From positions 1,633,001 to 1,697,000 of the forward strand of contig NZ_CP079724.1 of assembly GCF_019334565.1 (NCBI RefSeq): DNA of 64,000 bases, read 5' to 3'. This DNA comes from Streptococcus oralis (GTDB lineage: Bacteria; Bacillota; Bacilli; Lactobacillales; Streptococcaceae). Below the pieces are notes generated by a model that searched no databases, was not told the origin of the DNA, and saw only the letters and a list, made by a program, of their open reading frames with translations. Every line of letters starts with the position of its first letter. Positions within the stretch are counted from its first letter, which is position 1. Below are positions 21,044 through 30,272 of this stretch, in pieces. Both the position numbers and the translations under genes were made by a program.

Positions 21044-21778
21044 TTATTTTACCTCAATCCTTTTTTTCAGCTGGATTACCAGTACACCAAAGAAAACTGT
21101 ATAGCCTAGCACAACCAAGGCAGCAAGAATGTTAAACTCGTGGTGCTCCAAATAAGTAGAGACGACCTGCATTAGTTGATAGGTTGGAGTCAGCTTTCCA
21201 ATAGATTGGAGCCATTCTGGGAAGGAATCCAAGGGGAACCACAGTCCACCTAGAACAGCCAAAGCAATATAGGCAATATTTCCAACAACCGTCATCAGTT
21301 GAGCACTGGGTAGCAAGCTCACCAAGACCCCCATGCTGATAAAGACCACGCTTCCGATCAGCAAAATAGCACCAATTACCATCCAGTCAAGCCAAGGCAG
21401 AGTCACTCCACGGACAAAATGACCAACTGAAAAGACAACTGTAATTGATAACAAGAAAGTCAGTAGGGTACTGAACAGTTTTGATACATAATATTCTACC
21501 ATAGATACGGGAGAATGTTGAATCAATTTTTGCCAGTTGTTTGTCTTATCAGACTCGAGTGTGCTTGGGATACTGAAAAAAGCACTTGACATGATACTAA
21601 AGAGCGTCATGGCAAAAAGATAGGCTTGAAGAGCAATTTCTGGAATATCTGACCCTGACATCATACCAGAAAAGATAAGGTAAAACACACTTGGAAGTCC
21701 GATGGATAGCAAATAGTAGACTGCTTGCCGTTTCATCAGAATGATTTCCACTTTCATGAGACTTGTCATATTTTTCAT
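21044..21778 (-). CDS. ABC-2 type transporter permease
   Basis: The protein has 244 residues from the ATG at 21778, chosen because an AAAGGAG site lies 7 bp upstream; a TTG two codons earlier is less likely. It has six hydrophobic segments of the ABC-2 membrane fold, for example YYLLSIGLPSVFYLIFSGMM and LLTFLLSITVVFSVGHFV. It would pair as a homodimer with the ATPase encoded upstream to export or translocate a lipid, peptide or antimicrobial. Linked to a two-component system, such transporters often act in resistance or sensing. The substrate is unknown. Confidence 0.88.
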   Translation of the reverse strand: MKNMTSLMKVEIILMKRQAVYYLLSIGLPSVFYLIFSGMMSGSDIPEIALQAYLFAMTLFSIMSSAFFSIPSTLESDKTNNWQKLIQHSPVSMVEYYVSKLFSTLLTFLLSITVVFSVGHFVRGVTLPWLDWMVIGAILLIGSVVFISMGVLVSLLPSAQLMTVVGNIAYIALAVLGGLWFPLDSFPEWLQSIGKLTPTYQLMQVVSTYLEHHEFNILAALVVLGYTVFFGVLVIQLKKRIEVK

Positions 21779-21790
21779 CGTCAATCTCCT

Positions 21791-22666
21791 TTAGTCTTGA
21801 GTCGTTTCGAAGATACTGTCTAAGAGAGTTCGATTGCGAACTTCAATTTCTTCGATCATGCAGCCCTGTTCTTGCAAGACTTTCCATACCTGGCTGGCTT
21901 CTTTGGTTGTGAAGGAAAGAGCATTTTGCTTGATTTCAAGCCCTTGAATCTGGTCCAAAGTGCTGATAACTTCCTGATAAGTTAGTGGTACCGTAAAATG
22001 TTTTTCTTGTTCTTCACCACGCATGGCATAAGGTGTCGTATCCCGGATCAATTCACCCTTGTGGAGGACCAAAATGCGGTCAGCCGTATGTTCTACCTCT
22101 TCGATATAGTGAGAAGAGTAGACAATGGTGACACCATTTTTCTTTAACTGATTGACAATTTCCCAAAAATGCTGACGTGTCGAGGTATCCATGGCAGCAG
22201 TTGGTTCGTCCAAAAATAGAATTTTCGGACGACCTATTAGTGCCAACACGAAAGAGAACAAACGTTTTTGCCCACCAGACAACTTGCCCGCTAGCTGATT
22301 TTTCTGTTTGTCCGAAAATCTCAGCAAGTCATCAATTTCTTGATTGGAGAGACTGTTTGGATAGATTGATTGAAAGAAGGATAAGAGTTCTTTCACTTTC
22401 AAGTCTTGAACCACCGTATTTTCTTGAGGTAAGATAGAAATAAGCTGCTTTAATCGAGGATCTGTTGGTGCAAAGCCTTGAATAGCTATCTGACCTGAGC
22501 TCACGAACTTGTCGCCCAAGAGGCAATCAATCAAGGTCGTCTTACCTGCTCCGTTAGGTCCGATCAAGGCGACACATTCACCATCGTTGATTTCAAAGGA
22601 GATGTTCCGCAAGATCTCCTTGTCTTTTATTTTCTTACTCAATTTCTCAACTTTAATCACAGTCAT
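21791..22666 (-). CDS. ABC transporter ATP-binding protein
   Basis: This 291-residue ATPase has Walker A GPNGAGKTTLID (about residue 38), Q-loop ILPQENTVV, signature KLSGGQKRLF, Walker B ILFLDEPTAAMD and switch VYSSHYIEE. A C-terminal extension of ~80 residues (LTYQEVISTLDQIQGLEIKQ) is typical of ATPases for ABC-2 exporters of the CcmA/DrrA type. It overlaps the preceding small membrane gene by 14 bp and is followed by its permease 12 bp on. Together with the kinase and regulator this forms a self-contained export and response module. Confidence 0.92.
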   Translation of the reverse strand: MTVIKVEKLSKKIKDKEILRNISFEINDGECVALIGPNGAGKTTLIDCLLGDKFVSSGQIAIQGFAPTDPRLKQLISILPQENTVVQDLKVKELLSFFQSIYPNSLSNQEIDDLLRFSDKQKNQLAGKLSGGQKRLFSFVLALIGRPKILFLDEPTAAMDTSTRQHFWEIVNQLKKNGVTIVYSSHYIEEVEHTADRILVLHKGELIRDTTPYAMRGEEQEKHFTVPLTYQEVISTLDQIQGLEIKQNALSFTTKEASQVWKVLQEQGCMIEEIEVRNRTLLDSIFETTQD

Positions 22667-22847
22667 GAGATTCTCCTTTCAACCACTTCATTCCCATAGG
22701 GAAAACGACGAAAATCATAAACCCAAAACCCCAAGCACCACGAATAAATTGGCGAAGCACGGTTTGGTCAAACCAACCAGTAAACATTTCCACTAACCAT
22801 ACCAAGAGTGACAGACCGATAAAGAGACAGATGATTGCTTTTTTCAT
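22653..22847 (-). CDS. Small two-helix membrane protein of the ABC/two-component operon
   Basis: This 64-residue protein has two hydrophobic segments: AIICLFIGLSLLVWLVEMF (residues 4-22), and WGFGFMIFVVFPMGMKWL (about 39-56). No enzymatic motif is seen. It overlaps the ATPase gene by 14 bp at its end and the preceding small gene by 4 bp (ATGA) at its start, so the three are translationally coupled. It is probably an accessory or sensing component of the transporter; that is inference from context. Confidence 0.75.
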   Translation of the reverse strand: MKKAIICLFIGLSLLVWLVEMFTGWFDQTVLRQFIRGAWGFGFMIFVVFPMGMKWLKGESHDCD

Positions 22848-23035
22848 TCCTCAAACTCCTTTTTCACATCTCTGACTAATTTCAAACCTTCTCTGACAAG
22901 CCAAGACATCATTCCAAAGCCAGCAAAGAGCTCCCAAGGAAAATGATAGAAACCCTCGTCCAATCCTGAAAACATGAGATAGGTCATAACTCCTGCTGCT
23001 ACTAAACTCACTGCGACAATCATTTTATTTTTCAT
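22844..23035 (-). CDS. Small membrane protein, first gene of the ABC/two-component operon
   Basis: The protein has 63 residues from the ATG at 23035, which has a GGAGG site 8 bp upstream. An ATG nine codons earlier would put the ribosome binding site inside the gene and is rejected. It has two hydrophobic segments (MIVAVSLVAAGVMTYLMFSG and HFPWELFAGFGMMSWLV) and a charged C-terminal tail (KLVRDVKKEFEE). It resembles the next small protein in size and layout, so the two may be distant relatives or form a pair. Function is unknown. Confidence 0.75.
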   Translation of the reverse strand: MKNKMIVAVSLVAAGVMTYLMFSGLDEGFYHFPWELFAGFGMMSWLVREGLKLVRDVKKEFEE

Positions 23036-23061
23036 TTCTTCTTCCTCCATTTCATACTTCA

Positions 23062-23126
23062 ATTATAGTCTTTTGAAGTTGGCGGAGCTAGATGCTTCTG
23101 TCACTAGGAAATATGACAAATGTCAT
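23062..23126 (-). promoter_or_regulatory. Promoter and palindromic operator of the ABC/two-component operon
   Basis: A TATAAT lies at 23062-23067 on the minus strand with no good -35. A perfect 14-bp palindrome, ATGACA-AA-TGTCAT in outline, lies at 23113-23126. Its centre is about 64 bp upstream of the predicted start point. That distance suits a class I activator, and sites of this ATGACA/TGTCAT form are bound by NarL-type regulators of the DesR group. Confidence 0.6.
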
Positions 23127-23130
23127 AAAA

Positions 23131-23152
23131 AAGAACCGATTTCTCGGTTCTT
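23131..23152 (-). terminator. Terminator of the fibrillar adhesin gene
   Basis: AAGAACCGA-4-TCGGTTCTT inverted repeat followed on the minus strand by TTTTTTAT. Confidence 0.85.
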
Positions 23153-23160
23153 AAAAATGA

Positions 23161-26100
23161 TTAGTCTGATTCATCGTTTCGTTTCTTTTTACCTAGCAAT
23201 CCAAGTGTCATGGCACCTGCTAGGGCTGTCAGAATTCCTAGATTTTTCAAACCATCTTCTTGACTTCCTGTATTTGGAAGTTGATTTTTTTCTACAGAGA
23301 TGTTTTGAGTCAATTGATCTGGTTTCAAATCAGGTACTGAAAGTTCTTTTTTATCAGACGGCTTCACTTGCTCTGGAAGTTCTACTACTGTTGGAGTATA
23401 GAATCCTGAAATGATATTTCCATTACGGTCTTTACGGATCACTTTCACACCTTTGGCTTGTCCTACAAAGTTTACCTCAGGAGTAAAGGTGACGGTGCCA
23501 TCTGGTGAGATTACATAAGTTCCTTCACCTGGAACGACTTTTTCAGTTGTTCCATCTTCAAAGGTTGGCGGAACTGTCAGATCGACATCACCTGTAAAGT
23601 TTGGTTTACCAGTCTGAGTTTGACCTTTAAGACCTTCTGATGTCGCATCACTCACTTGTGTTTGTCCAAGGACAGTTGGTGTGTAGCGAGCAGTAACTAC
23701 ATTTCCATACACATCCAAACGTTTCACAACAAATCCTTTAGCTGTACCAACAAAGTCTGGTTCTGGAGTAAAGGTAATCTTACCATCTTTATCAATTGCA
23801 TAGCTTCCTTCACTCGGAACAATCATATTCGTGCTACCATCCTCAAATGTTGGTGGTACAGTCGAATCGATATGTCCTTCAAACACTGGTGTTGCCACTT
23901 GTGGTTGGCCTTTTGCTCCTGTAGAAGTCGTGTCATGACCAGTAGATGGATCTACAACTGTTGGACGATAGCTTGCAGTAACTGGTGTACCGTTCTTATC
24001 CTTGCGGACAATCGTTACGCCTGTTCCTTTTCCTACAAAGTCTGCCTCTGGAGTGAAGGTGACGGTGCCATCTGGTGAGATTGCATAAGTTCCTTCACCT
24101 GGAATCACTTTTTCAGTTGTTCCATCTTCAAATGTTGCTGCCACAGTTTCATTGATTGGAACAAGCGGATTACCACCTTCAAATGTTGGCGTACCTGTTT
24201 GAACAAGACCCTTAATGTTAACTGAAGAAGTATCTTTACCAGTTGGAGTCACCTTAGTAAACTCTGGACTGTAAGTCGCAGTGACTGGGGTGCCGTTCTT
24301 ATCTACGCGTTTGACTGTGACTGGATCTGGGTTCCCAACAAACTGCTTGTCTGGAGTGAAGGTTACAGTTCCGTCTGGTGCAATCGTGTAAGTTCCTTGA
24401 CCTGGAATAGACTTCTCTTTGCTTCCATCTTCGAAAATTGGCTCAACTGTTTCATCAATTGGAACCAGTGGATCACCACCTTGGAAAGTTGGAGTACCAG
24501 TTTGTGGAAGTCCTTGAGGACCTGTGCTGGTTGCGCCAGTTCCTGTTGGGGTCACTTTCGTAAACTCTGGACTGTAGGTCGCAGTAACTGGAGTGCCATT
24601 CTTATCTACACGTTTGACTGTGACTGGATCTGGTTTTCCGACAAATTGCTTGTCTGGGTTGAACGTTACAGTTCCATCTGGCGCAATCGTATAAGTTCCT
24701 TGACCTGGAATAGACTTCTCTTTGCTTCCATCTTCGAAAATTGGCTCAACTGCTTCATCAATTGGAACCAATGGGGCGCCCCCTTGGAAGCTTGGGGTAC
24801 CTGTTTGTGGAACACCTTGAGGACCTGTGCTCGTTGCATTAGTGCTGGTTGGGGTTACCTTAGTCACTGTTGGAGTATAAGTCGCAGTAACCTCTGTACC
24901 GTTCTTATCTACGCGTTTGACTGTGACTGGAGCTGGGTTTCCGACAAACTGTTTGTCTGGAGTGAAAGTTACAGTTCCGTCTGGCGCAATTGTGTAAGTC
25001 CCTTGACCTGGAATAGACTTCTCTTTGCTGCCATCTGCGAAGGTTGGCTCAACTGTTTCATCAATTGGAACCAGTGGATCACCACCTTGGAAAGTTGGAG
25101 TACCAGTTTGTGGAACACCCTGAGGACCTGTGCTGGTTGCGTTAGTTCCTGTAGGTGTCACTTTAGTCACTGTTGGGGTATAAGTCGCAGTTACTGGGGT
25201 ACCGTTCTTATCCACACGTTTAACTGTGACTGGAGCTGGGTTTCCGACAAACTGTTTGTCTGGGGTGAAGGTCACTGTACCGTCTGGTACAATCGTGTAA
25301 GTTCCTTGACTTGGAATAGTCTTCTCTTTGCTACCATCTTCGAAGGTTGGCTCGACTGTTTCATCGATTGGAACCAGTGGGTCACCACCTTGGAAGCTTG
25401 GAGTACCTGTTTGCGGAACACCTTGAGGGCCTGTGCTGGTTGCGCCAGTTCCTGTTGGTGTTACCTTGGTCACTGTTGGAGTATAAGTCGCAGTGACTGG
25501 AGTTCCATTCTGATCTACCCGTCTAACCGTTACTGGAGCTGGAGTTCCAACATACTTCTTATCCGGCGTAAAGGTGATAGAACCATCTGGATTGATGCTG
25601 TATTCACCCACACCTGGAACTGTTTTCGTTGACTGTCCATCTTCGAAAGTCATTGGTTTCGTATCATCAATTGGAACCAATGGATTACCTTCTGTGAAGG
25701 TTGGGGTACCTTTTTGCGGTTGACCTTGGATACCATTTGAAGTGGCATCCGTTGAAGTTGGAACTACTTCTTTTACCACCGCTTGGTACTTGACAGTAAC
25801 TGGAGTGCCGTTGACATCCACTCGAGTCAATTCAAGTTCTGGTGTTTCGCCCTTGAATTGCTTATCTGGGGTGAAGGTTACCTTACCTTCTGCGTCTACT
25901 TCGAACTTACCAACATTTGGTACTTCTTTCACAGTTGTACCGTTGTCAAATAGTGGAGTTGAATCAGCTGGGAATGGAACAGAATCATGGCCTGGCGTGA
26001 AGGTCACTTTACCTTCTTGGACTTGACCTTGAAGTCCTTCTGTCTTATCACCTGAACCTGTTGGTGTTACTCTTTCAACAACTGGGGTATAGGTCGTTAC

Positions 26101-29100
26101 AGCCGACTCTCCATTTTTATCCACCACTCCAACTTGAACTGGAGTTGCCGGACCATAGAAGGTTTTCAGTGGAGTAAAGACAATTGTTTTATTTACAAGA
26201 TCTAAATCGTATGTCCCTTGGTTGGCAATGGTTAGCGAAGTTACCTTTTGTCCATTCTCATCATAAAGAAAGACACTACTTTGGACTAGGTCAACGGATT
26301 TCTTTGCTCCATTAATGGTTGTTGTCCCTTTTATAAAGTGAACCTCACTCTCGCTTGCTCTATCCTCATCAAAGTGAATCGTCGCTGCCTGCTTCTGCCC
26401 TTGAAGGCCTTTAGATTTCGCTGTACTTGCTGAAGGTACAACTGGAAGCGGAACGTAATACACCACCCGATACCAGGTAAATTCTTTTTCCAACTCTTCA
26501 TCCCTAGGATCATCCGCGTTCATTAAATATTCATAGAGAGCTCCTTCTCCCGACATTGTGTTTGCAGCAATATCCTCTCTTGGATAATAGCCAGGGATTT
26601 CAGGAGAAATCACTTGAGACCAAGTTTGGTCTGCAGACCAGGCTGAGTATGTCACACCAGCTGTCGCATCATTTGGTTGCCGTTTCGCCAAAACCTGGTC
26701 AATTCTCTTGGTTCGAGTAAACGAATGAGTCTCAACATGTTTTGGAGGAAGGAGTGATAAATCAGAATGGTTTGTTTTTTTGAGATATTCAAAGTCAATC
26801 TCGCGAGTTCCACGAACAGTTTCGGTTAGTTCTGTAATCTTGTGTCTAAACTGAAACTTGAATTGTCTTGGACTAGCCGAGTCACCAAAGGTATGATCTA
26901 TAAAATCGTTACTGATCAGTTCATATCCTGCATCTTCCAATTCCTTAATTCGACGAGCAGGATCATAAGAAATTGGTCCATTAGGTTTTCCTACAACTGT
27001 GTCTACCTGTCCTAGTTGCACTTCCTTAGACGGATCGTTTACATCCACAAAGGTGAAACTTGCAGATGACAGTTTGGTGGACATTTGGATAGAAACATTA
27101 TTAGATTCTGTATACTTAGAATTGCCATTTGCCATGGCCGAAGAAAGATAAGCTCTCGCACCTGAGGTTGTATTTTGCTCGATAACTGCTCCATCGATAG
27201 GAAATTGAACCCTACTTCCAGCAGCAACCGGAGCAGTCGAATGCCAACGAACTGCACGAATCTCTGACCAATCCGACACTTGGTCTGCTGTGAGCCATTG
27301 TGAAGCATTAATTTCTGCAGCAGTGCCCGCAGTACGACTATATTGAACTTCCCAGCCTGAAGGTGGTGTTAGAGCTTTTGTCAAACTCACTGTAAATTCA
27401 GAGCCACGATTTCTGGATTCTAGCTGTTTATCACCTTTCATCGGCAAGGATGACAAAACATAAACGTCTGAAACAGGCTGTTTCGCTGCGTTTTTATAGG
27501 TCACTCTGAAATCAATCTCATCGCCAGGATAGTGCTCTTGGGTATTGTAGGCAAAGTGCTGATCTGTAGCTCTCTTCACTTCAGAGTAGACACCACTCGC
27601 TTCAGAAGCCTGTACGATCACATCGAAGTCATAAGAAACCGAATTTTTCGAGGTAACTGTAATCCCATCTAGCTCCCCCAAGTCATAACCATTCTGAGCT
27701 TGAACGTCAGGAAGTTCTTCATCCCAGAAAGCAATCGCTTTATAGGTATAGGTCCCATTTGGAATTGTCTTGTTTTCCAACTTCAAAAGTGTTGGAGGCA
27801 TAGGGGAGTCTGGGGTTCCCTTCACTTGGGCATAGTAGAGAGTTTTCCCAGTATCTTTGTAATTATAATAAACCTTAAAATTAGGGTTTCCACTAAAGTT
27901 TAATTGAGGATCAGCCAAATAGGCCAGATGGTAAACTCCCGTCAAGTTTGCTAAGTTCTGGGTAGGGGTGTCTTTACCCGCAGTCCTTGTGATAAAATCT
28001 TCTTTAAAACCAGAAGCATCTGTATGTCGATTGAAGACATCTGTCCGACGGCGTCCAATCATTAAAATTTGCTGGATAACGCGCGTCAATTCGGCTGAAG
28101 CCGTTTGAGAGAAGGAAACAGTGTTACGAGTATTCTTAAAAGTGGAATCCGTTCTAGAATCCAACTTACTAATCGTCGAGTCTTTATAGAGACTTTCCCA
28201 ATTATTAAAGCGTGTTTTGGTCTGGAAAACAAACATTGATGTATCATTTGTTGAGGACTTCCTCATCTTGATATTTTTAAACTTGTACTCCAGTTCCTTC
28301 ACATCTTGCTCTTCCGTCAATCGTAGACTACGGGTGTTACTATTAAAAGTCCCTAACAACTCACCTGTAGCTTTATTGTATACTTCTACAGATGCATCCG
28401 GCGAAGAGAAAAATTCATTCCAATAACGCTCCTCAATCGCATTGACTTCCCGATAAGACTCTCGTGGGTCCTGTATTTTATGAGTGACAGTATAGTCATT
28501 GATAAGATAATCTTTTTCAACCTCAGCGACCGAAGAGAGCCGAACATAAGAACGGTATTCTGTTTCACCATAAGAACGAATTATCTCCGAATCTGACTGA
28601 TTATAGTGTCTAAACTCAAAGAGAGAAGATTCTGGCTGATCAGTTTTTTGAACAAAGAGAGTATAGGGGAGAACAGCCGTATTTTGATAACTAGTCCCAT
28701 CTGCTTTTGTATAGATCCCCGTCACAGTTAGGTTTTGTGCTTTTCTATTGATATCTGCTACTTTGGCATTCTTTAACTTGAAAGAAATTGGAATGAGCTT
28801 ATTTTTATTGTTATTAATATCTTGAAGCGGATTGTTAGCTCTGTTAATCGTCAGATGGTAACCCGTCGCATCGGCAGTCCATCCTAGAGCTTTAGCTTCA
28901 TCTGTCAATTCATAACCTTCTTTTAACTCTATATTATAGGTATAAGAAGTGACAGGATCAATGATATGCCCTCCGACATCACTAATCCCCATACCATTGA
29001 TCATACGACCATCAAAGACACCATTTCCATAGTTGAAGTAATCATTTCTTGCCGTATTATTCTTAGGATCTTTCGCACCGTTAAATAGATAGTAGGACAC

Positions 29101-30096
29101 GACCGATGAATCATCGTCGACAATACCATCGTTATTTCGATCGTAGCCAATGACCTGATTGCCAGACATTGGAGTCAGGCCACCCACCCCGTTTTCTAAG
29201 ACTTTCCATGTGTGTTCAATGCTTCCAAGTTCTTTGAGGACATTGCCATTTTTGTCATAGAGCTTAGCAGTTGCGGTCACCTTATGGTCTGGCCCAATGG
29301 CTTGGACAGCACCTCCCCAGTTCTGAGTCAAAGGATCTATCTGAAAAGTATAGACGAAGTTATAGTTTGCTCCACCTCTCAGATTTGCAGGTTCTATCTT
29401 TAAATCAAGGTCCCCATTCGTTTTTTCTTGGCTGAACTTTACACCACCAACTGGAGAAGGGGTCAATTTAATAGCCTTCCCATTTTGGAAATGAATTTTG
29501 ATATACCCACCAGAATAATCTGCTTCGTGTCCAGTAATACTAAAAGTCAAGGACTCACGAACACTATCTACAGCATGGATATCTTTGATTGGCGAATGAG
29601 TTTTAAATTCTGCATTGACTTCATCTAGCGATCTCTTGCGCCTAGAAGAAGTTTTCCCGCTAGAGCCACTTTCTTCCTTGCTTTTCTGCTCAGTTTGAGT
29701 TGATTCTAGAGATTGCTTTTTCTCCTCATCTAAAGAAGGCTGACTCGCTTCCTTCGTATTGTCAACTTGAGAAACTGGTTGGCTCTGAGAGACTGGTGCA
29801 GATACTTCTGTTTTGGACGGTTCAGCTTTATCCTCCAGCTCCTTAACCGCTTCGTTCTGTGTTACCACTTTTTGAGGCTCAGAAATGACTTCCTGTCCAT
29901 TCTCAGCACTTTTTCCCTTCTGTTGAATTTCCGCCTGCGTTTGTTGTTCCTTATTGTTGACTTGAGCTTCATCCGCTTGCACTGGAGAAGTAGCCATCAC
30001 CATAAAGGTTCCTAGCAATACCGAACAGGTCCCAACACTTAACTTTCTAATTGAAAAGCGGGAAAAAGATTGATTAAAAATTTTTTTCTTCATCAT
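23161..30096 (-). CDS. LPXTG-anchored fibrillar surface adhesin with CshA-type repeats
   Basis: This 2311-residue wall protein begins with a YSIRK-type signal (FSRFSIRKLSVGTCSVLLG). A Gln/Glu/Lys/Ser-rich stretch runs to about residue 155, and a long non-repetitive region to about 1220. Ten CshA-type repeats follow, the first two divergent and the rest about 101 residues each (TPTGT.ATSTGPQG.PQTGTP...FTPDKQFVG...VKRVDKNGTPVTATY). It ends with an LPNTG sortase motif, hydrophobic helix and basic tail. In S. gordonii CshA the N-terminal part binds fibronectin and the repeats build fibrils. A DRNNDGIVDDD segment near residue 320 looks like a calcium-binding loop. A second ATG one codon later is an equally good start. 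Not called cshA outright because the non-repetitive region was not compared. Confidence 0.9.
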   Translation of the reverse strand: MMKKKIFNQSFSRFSIRKLSVGTCSVLLGTFMVMATSPVQADEAQVNNKEQQTQAEIQQKGKSAENGQEVISEPQKVVTQNEAVKELEDKAEPSKTEVSAPVSQSQPVSQVDNTKEASQPSLDEEKKQSLESTQTEQKSKEESGSSGKTSSRRKRSLDEVNAEFKTHSPIKDIHAVDSVRESLTFSITGHEADYSGGYIKIHFQNGKAIKLTPSPVGGVKFSQEKTNGDLDLKIEPANLRGGANYNFVYTFQIDPLTQNWGGAVQAIGPDHKVTATAKLYDKNGNVLKELGSIEHTWKVLENGVGGLTPMSGNQVIGYDRNNDGIVDDDSSVVSYYLFNGAKDPKNNTARNDYFNYGNGVFDGRMINGMGISDVGGHIIDPVTSYTYNIELKEGYELTDEAKALGWTADATGYHLTINRANNPLQDINNNKNKLIPISFKLKNAKVADINRKAQNLTVTGIYTKADGTSYQNTAVLPYTLFVQKTDQPESSLFEFRHYNQSDSEIIRSYGETEYRSYVRLSSVAEVEKDYLINDYTVTHKIQDPRESYREVNAIEERYWNEFFSSPDASVEVYNKATGELLGTFNSNTRSLRLTEEQDVKELEYKFKNIKMRKSSTNDTSMFVFQTKTRFNNWESLYKDSTISKLDSRTDSTFKNTRNTVSFSQTASAELTRVIQQILMIGRRRTDVFNRHTDASGFKEDFITRTAGKDTPTQNLANLTGVYHLAYLADPQLNFSGNPNFKVYYNYKDTGKTLYYAQVKGTPDSPMPPTLLKLENKTIPNGTYTYKAIAFWDEELPDVQAQNGYDLGELDGITVTSKNSVSYDFDVIVQASEASGVYSEVKRATDQHFAYNTQEHYPGDEIDFRVTYKNAAKQPVSDVYVLSSLPMKGDKQLESRNRGSEFTVSLTKALTPPSGWEVQYSRTAGTAAEINASQWLTADQVSDWSEIRAVRWHSTAPVAAGSRVQFPIDGAVIEQNTTSGARAYLSSAMANGNSKYTESNNVSIQMSTKLSSASFTFVDVNDPSKEVQLGQVDTVVGKPNGPISYDPARRIKELEDAGYELISNDFIDHTFGDSASPRQFKFQFRHKITELTETVRGTREIDFEYLKKTNHSDLSLLPPKHVETHSFTRTKRIDQVLAKRQPNDATAGVTYSAWSADQTWSQVISPEIPGYYPREDIAANTMSGEGALYEYLMNADDPRDEELEKEFTWYRVVYYVPLPVVPSASTAKSKGLQGQKQAATIHFDEDRASESEVHFIKGTTTINGAKKSVDLVQSSVFLYDENGQKVTSLTIANQGTYDLDLVNKTIVFTPLKTFYGPATPVQVGVVDKNGESAVTTYTPVVERVTPTGSGDKTEGLQGQVQEGKVTFTPGHDSVPFPADSTPLFDNGTTVKEVPNVGKFEVDAEGKVTFTPDKQFKGETPELELTRVDVNGTPVTVKYQAVVKEVVPTSTDATSNGIQGQPQKGTPTFTEGNPLVPIDDTKPMTFEDGQSTKTVPGVGEYSINPDGSITFTPDKKYVGTPAPVTVRRVDQNGTPVTATYTPTVTKVTPTGTGATSTGPQGVPQTGTPSFQGGDPLVPIDETVEPTFEDGSKEKTIPSQGTYTIVPDGTVTFTPDKQFVGNPAPVTVKRVDKNGTPVTATYTPTVTKVTPTGTNATSTGPQGVPQTGTPTFQGGDPLVPIDETVEPTFADGSKEKSIPGQGTYTIAPDGTVTFTPDKQFVGNPAPVTVKRVDKNGTEVTATYTPTVTKVTPTSTNATSTGPQGVPQTGTPSFQGGAPLVPIDEAVEPIFEDGSKEKSIPGQGTYTIAPDGTVTFNPDKQFVGKPDPVTVKRVDKNGTPVTATYSPEFTKVTPTGTGATSTGPQGLPQTGTPTFQGGDPLVPIDETVEPIFEDGSKEKSIPGQGTYTIAPDGTVTFTPDKQFVGNPDPVTVKRVDKNGTPVTATYSPEFTKVTPTGKDTSSVNIKGLVQTGTPTFEGGNPLVPINETVAATFEDGTTEKVIPGEGTYAISPDGTVTFTPEADFVGKGTGVTIVRKDKNGTPVTASYRPTVVDPSTGHDTTSTGAKGQPQVATPVFEGHIDSTVPPTFEDGSTNMIVPSEGSYAIDKDGKITFTPEPDFVGTAKGFVVKRLDVYGNVVTARYTPTVLGQTQVSDATSEGLKGQTQTGKPNFTGDVDLTVPPTFEDGTTEKVVPGEGTYVISPDGTVTFTPEVNFVGQAKGVKVIRKDRNGNIISGFYTPTVVELPEQVKPSDKKELSVPDLKPDQLTQNISVEKNQLPNTGSQEDGLKNLGILTALAGAMTLGLLGKKKRNDESD
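23640..26430 (-). repeat. Tandem ~303-bp repeats inside the adhesin gene
   Basis: Ten tandem coding repeats run from about 26430 down to 23360. Starts are near 26425, 26057, 25755, 25445, 25145, 24845, 24540, 24243, 23945 and 23650. Repeats four to seven (about 24247-25460) are nearly identical, including at synonymous sites. The sixth and seventh share the variant SPEFTKV junction, which points to recent duplication or gene conversion. Repeat number is likely to vary between strains. Confidence 0.85.
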
Positions 30097-30139
30097 TTCT
30101 CCTTTATATTCATACTTAATCTAACATAACAGCTTTATC

Positions 30140-30169
30140 ATTATAACTTATAGTAAATAGAATTTCCAA
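30140..30169 (-). promoter_or_regulatory. Promoter of the adhesin gene
   Basis: TTGGAA (30164-30169), an 18-bp spacer and TATAAT (30140-30145) on the minus strand, about 45 bp before the start codon, followed by an AAAGGAG ribosome binding site. Confidence 0.65.
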
Positions 30170-30220
30170 TAGAATGTTCATTTCTACATAAATTTCTTTA
30201 TAACTCCGTTTGCATAGAAA

Positions 30221-30246
30221 AAGGAAGCTGTAAAACCAGCTTCCTT
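30221..30246 (-). terminator. fakA terminator
   Basis: AAGGAAGCTG-6-CAGCTTCCTT inverted repeat followed by TTTTTC on the minus strand. Confidence 0.9.
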
Positions 30247-30272
30247 CTGTTGTTTTCATTTAATTTTCACGA

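Noticed and set aside
24397-25632. A 411-residue open frame on the plus strand inside the adhesin gene, rich in Trp, Ser and Cys
   Set aside because: It is antisense to the tandem CshA-type repeats, repeats with the same period, and exists only because the repeats lack stops in that frame. It has no ribosome binding site or family resemblance.
23640-26430. Regular direct repeats that could suggest a CRISPR array
   Set aside because: The period is ~303 bp, the units are coding and contiguous without spacers, and no cas genes are present.
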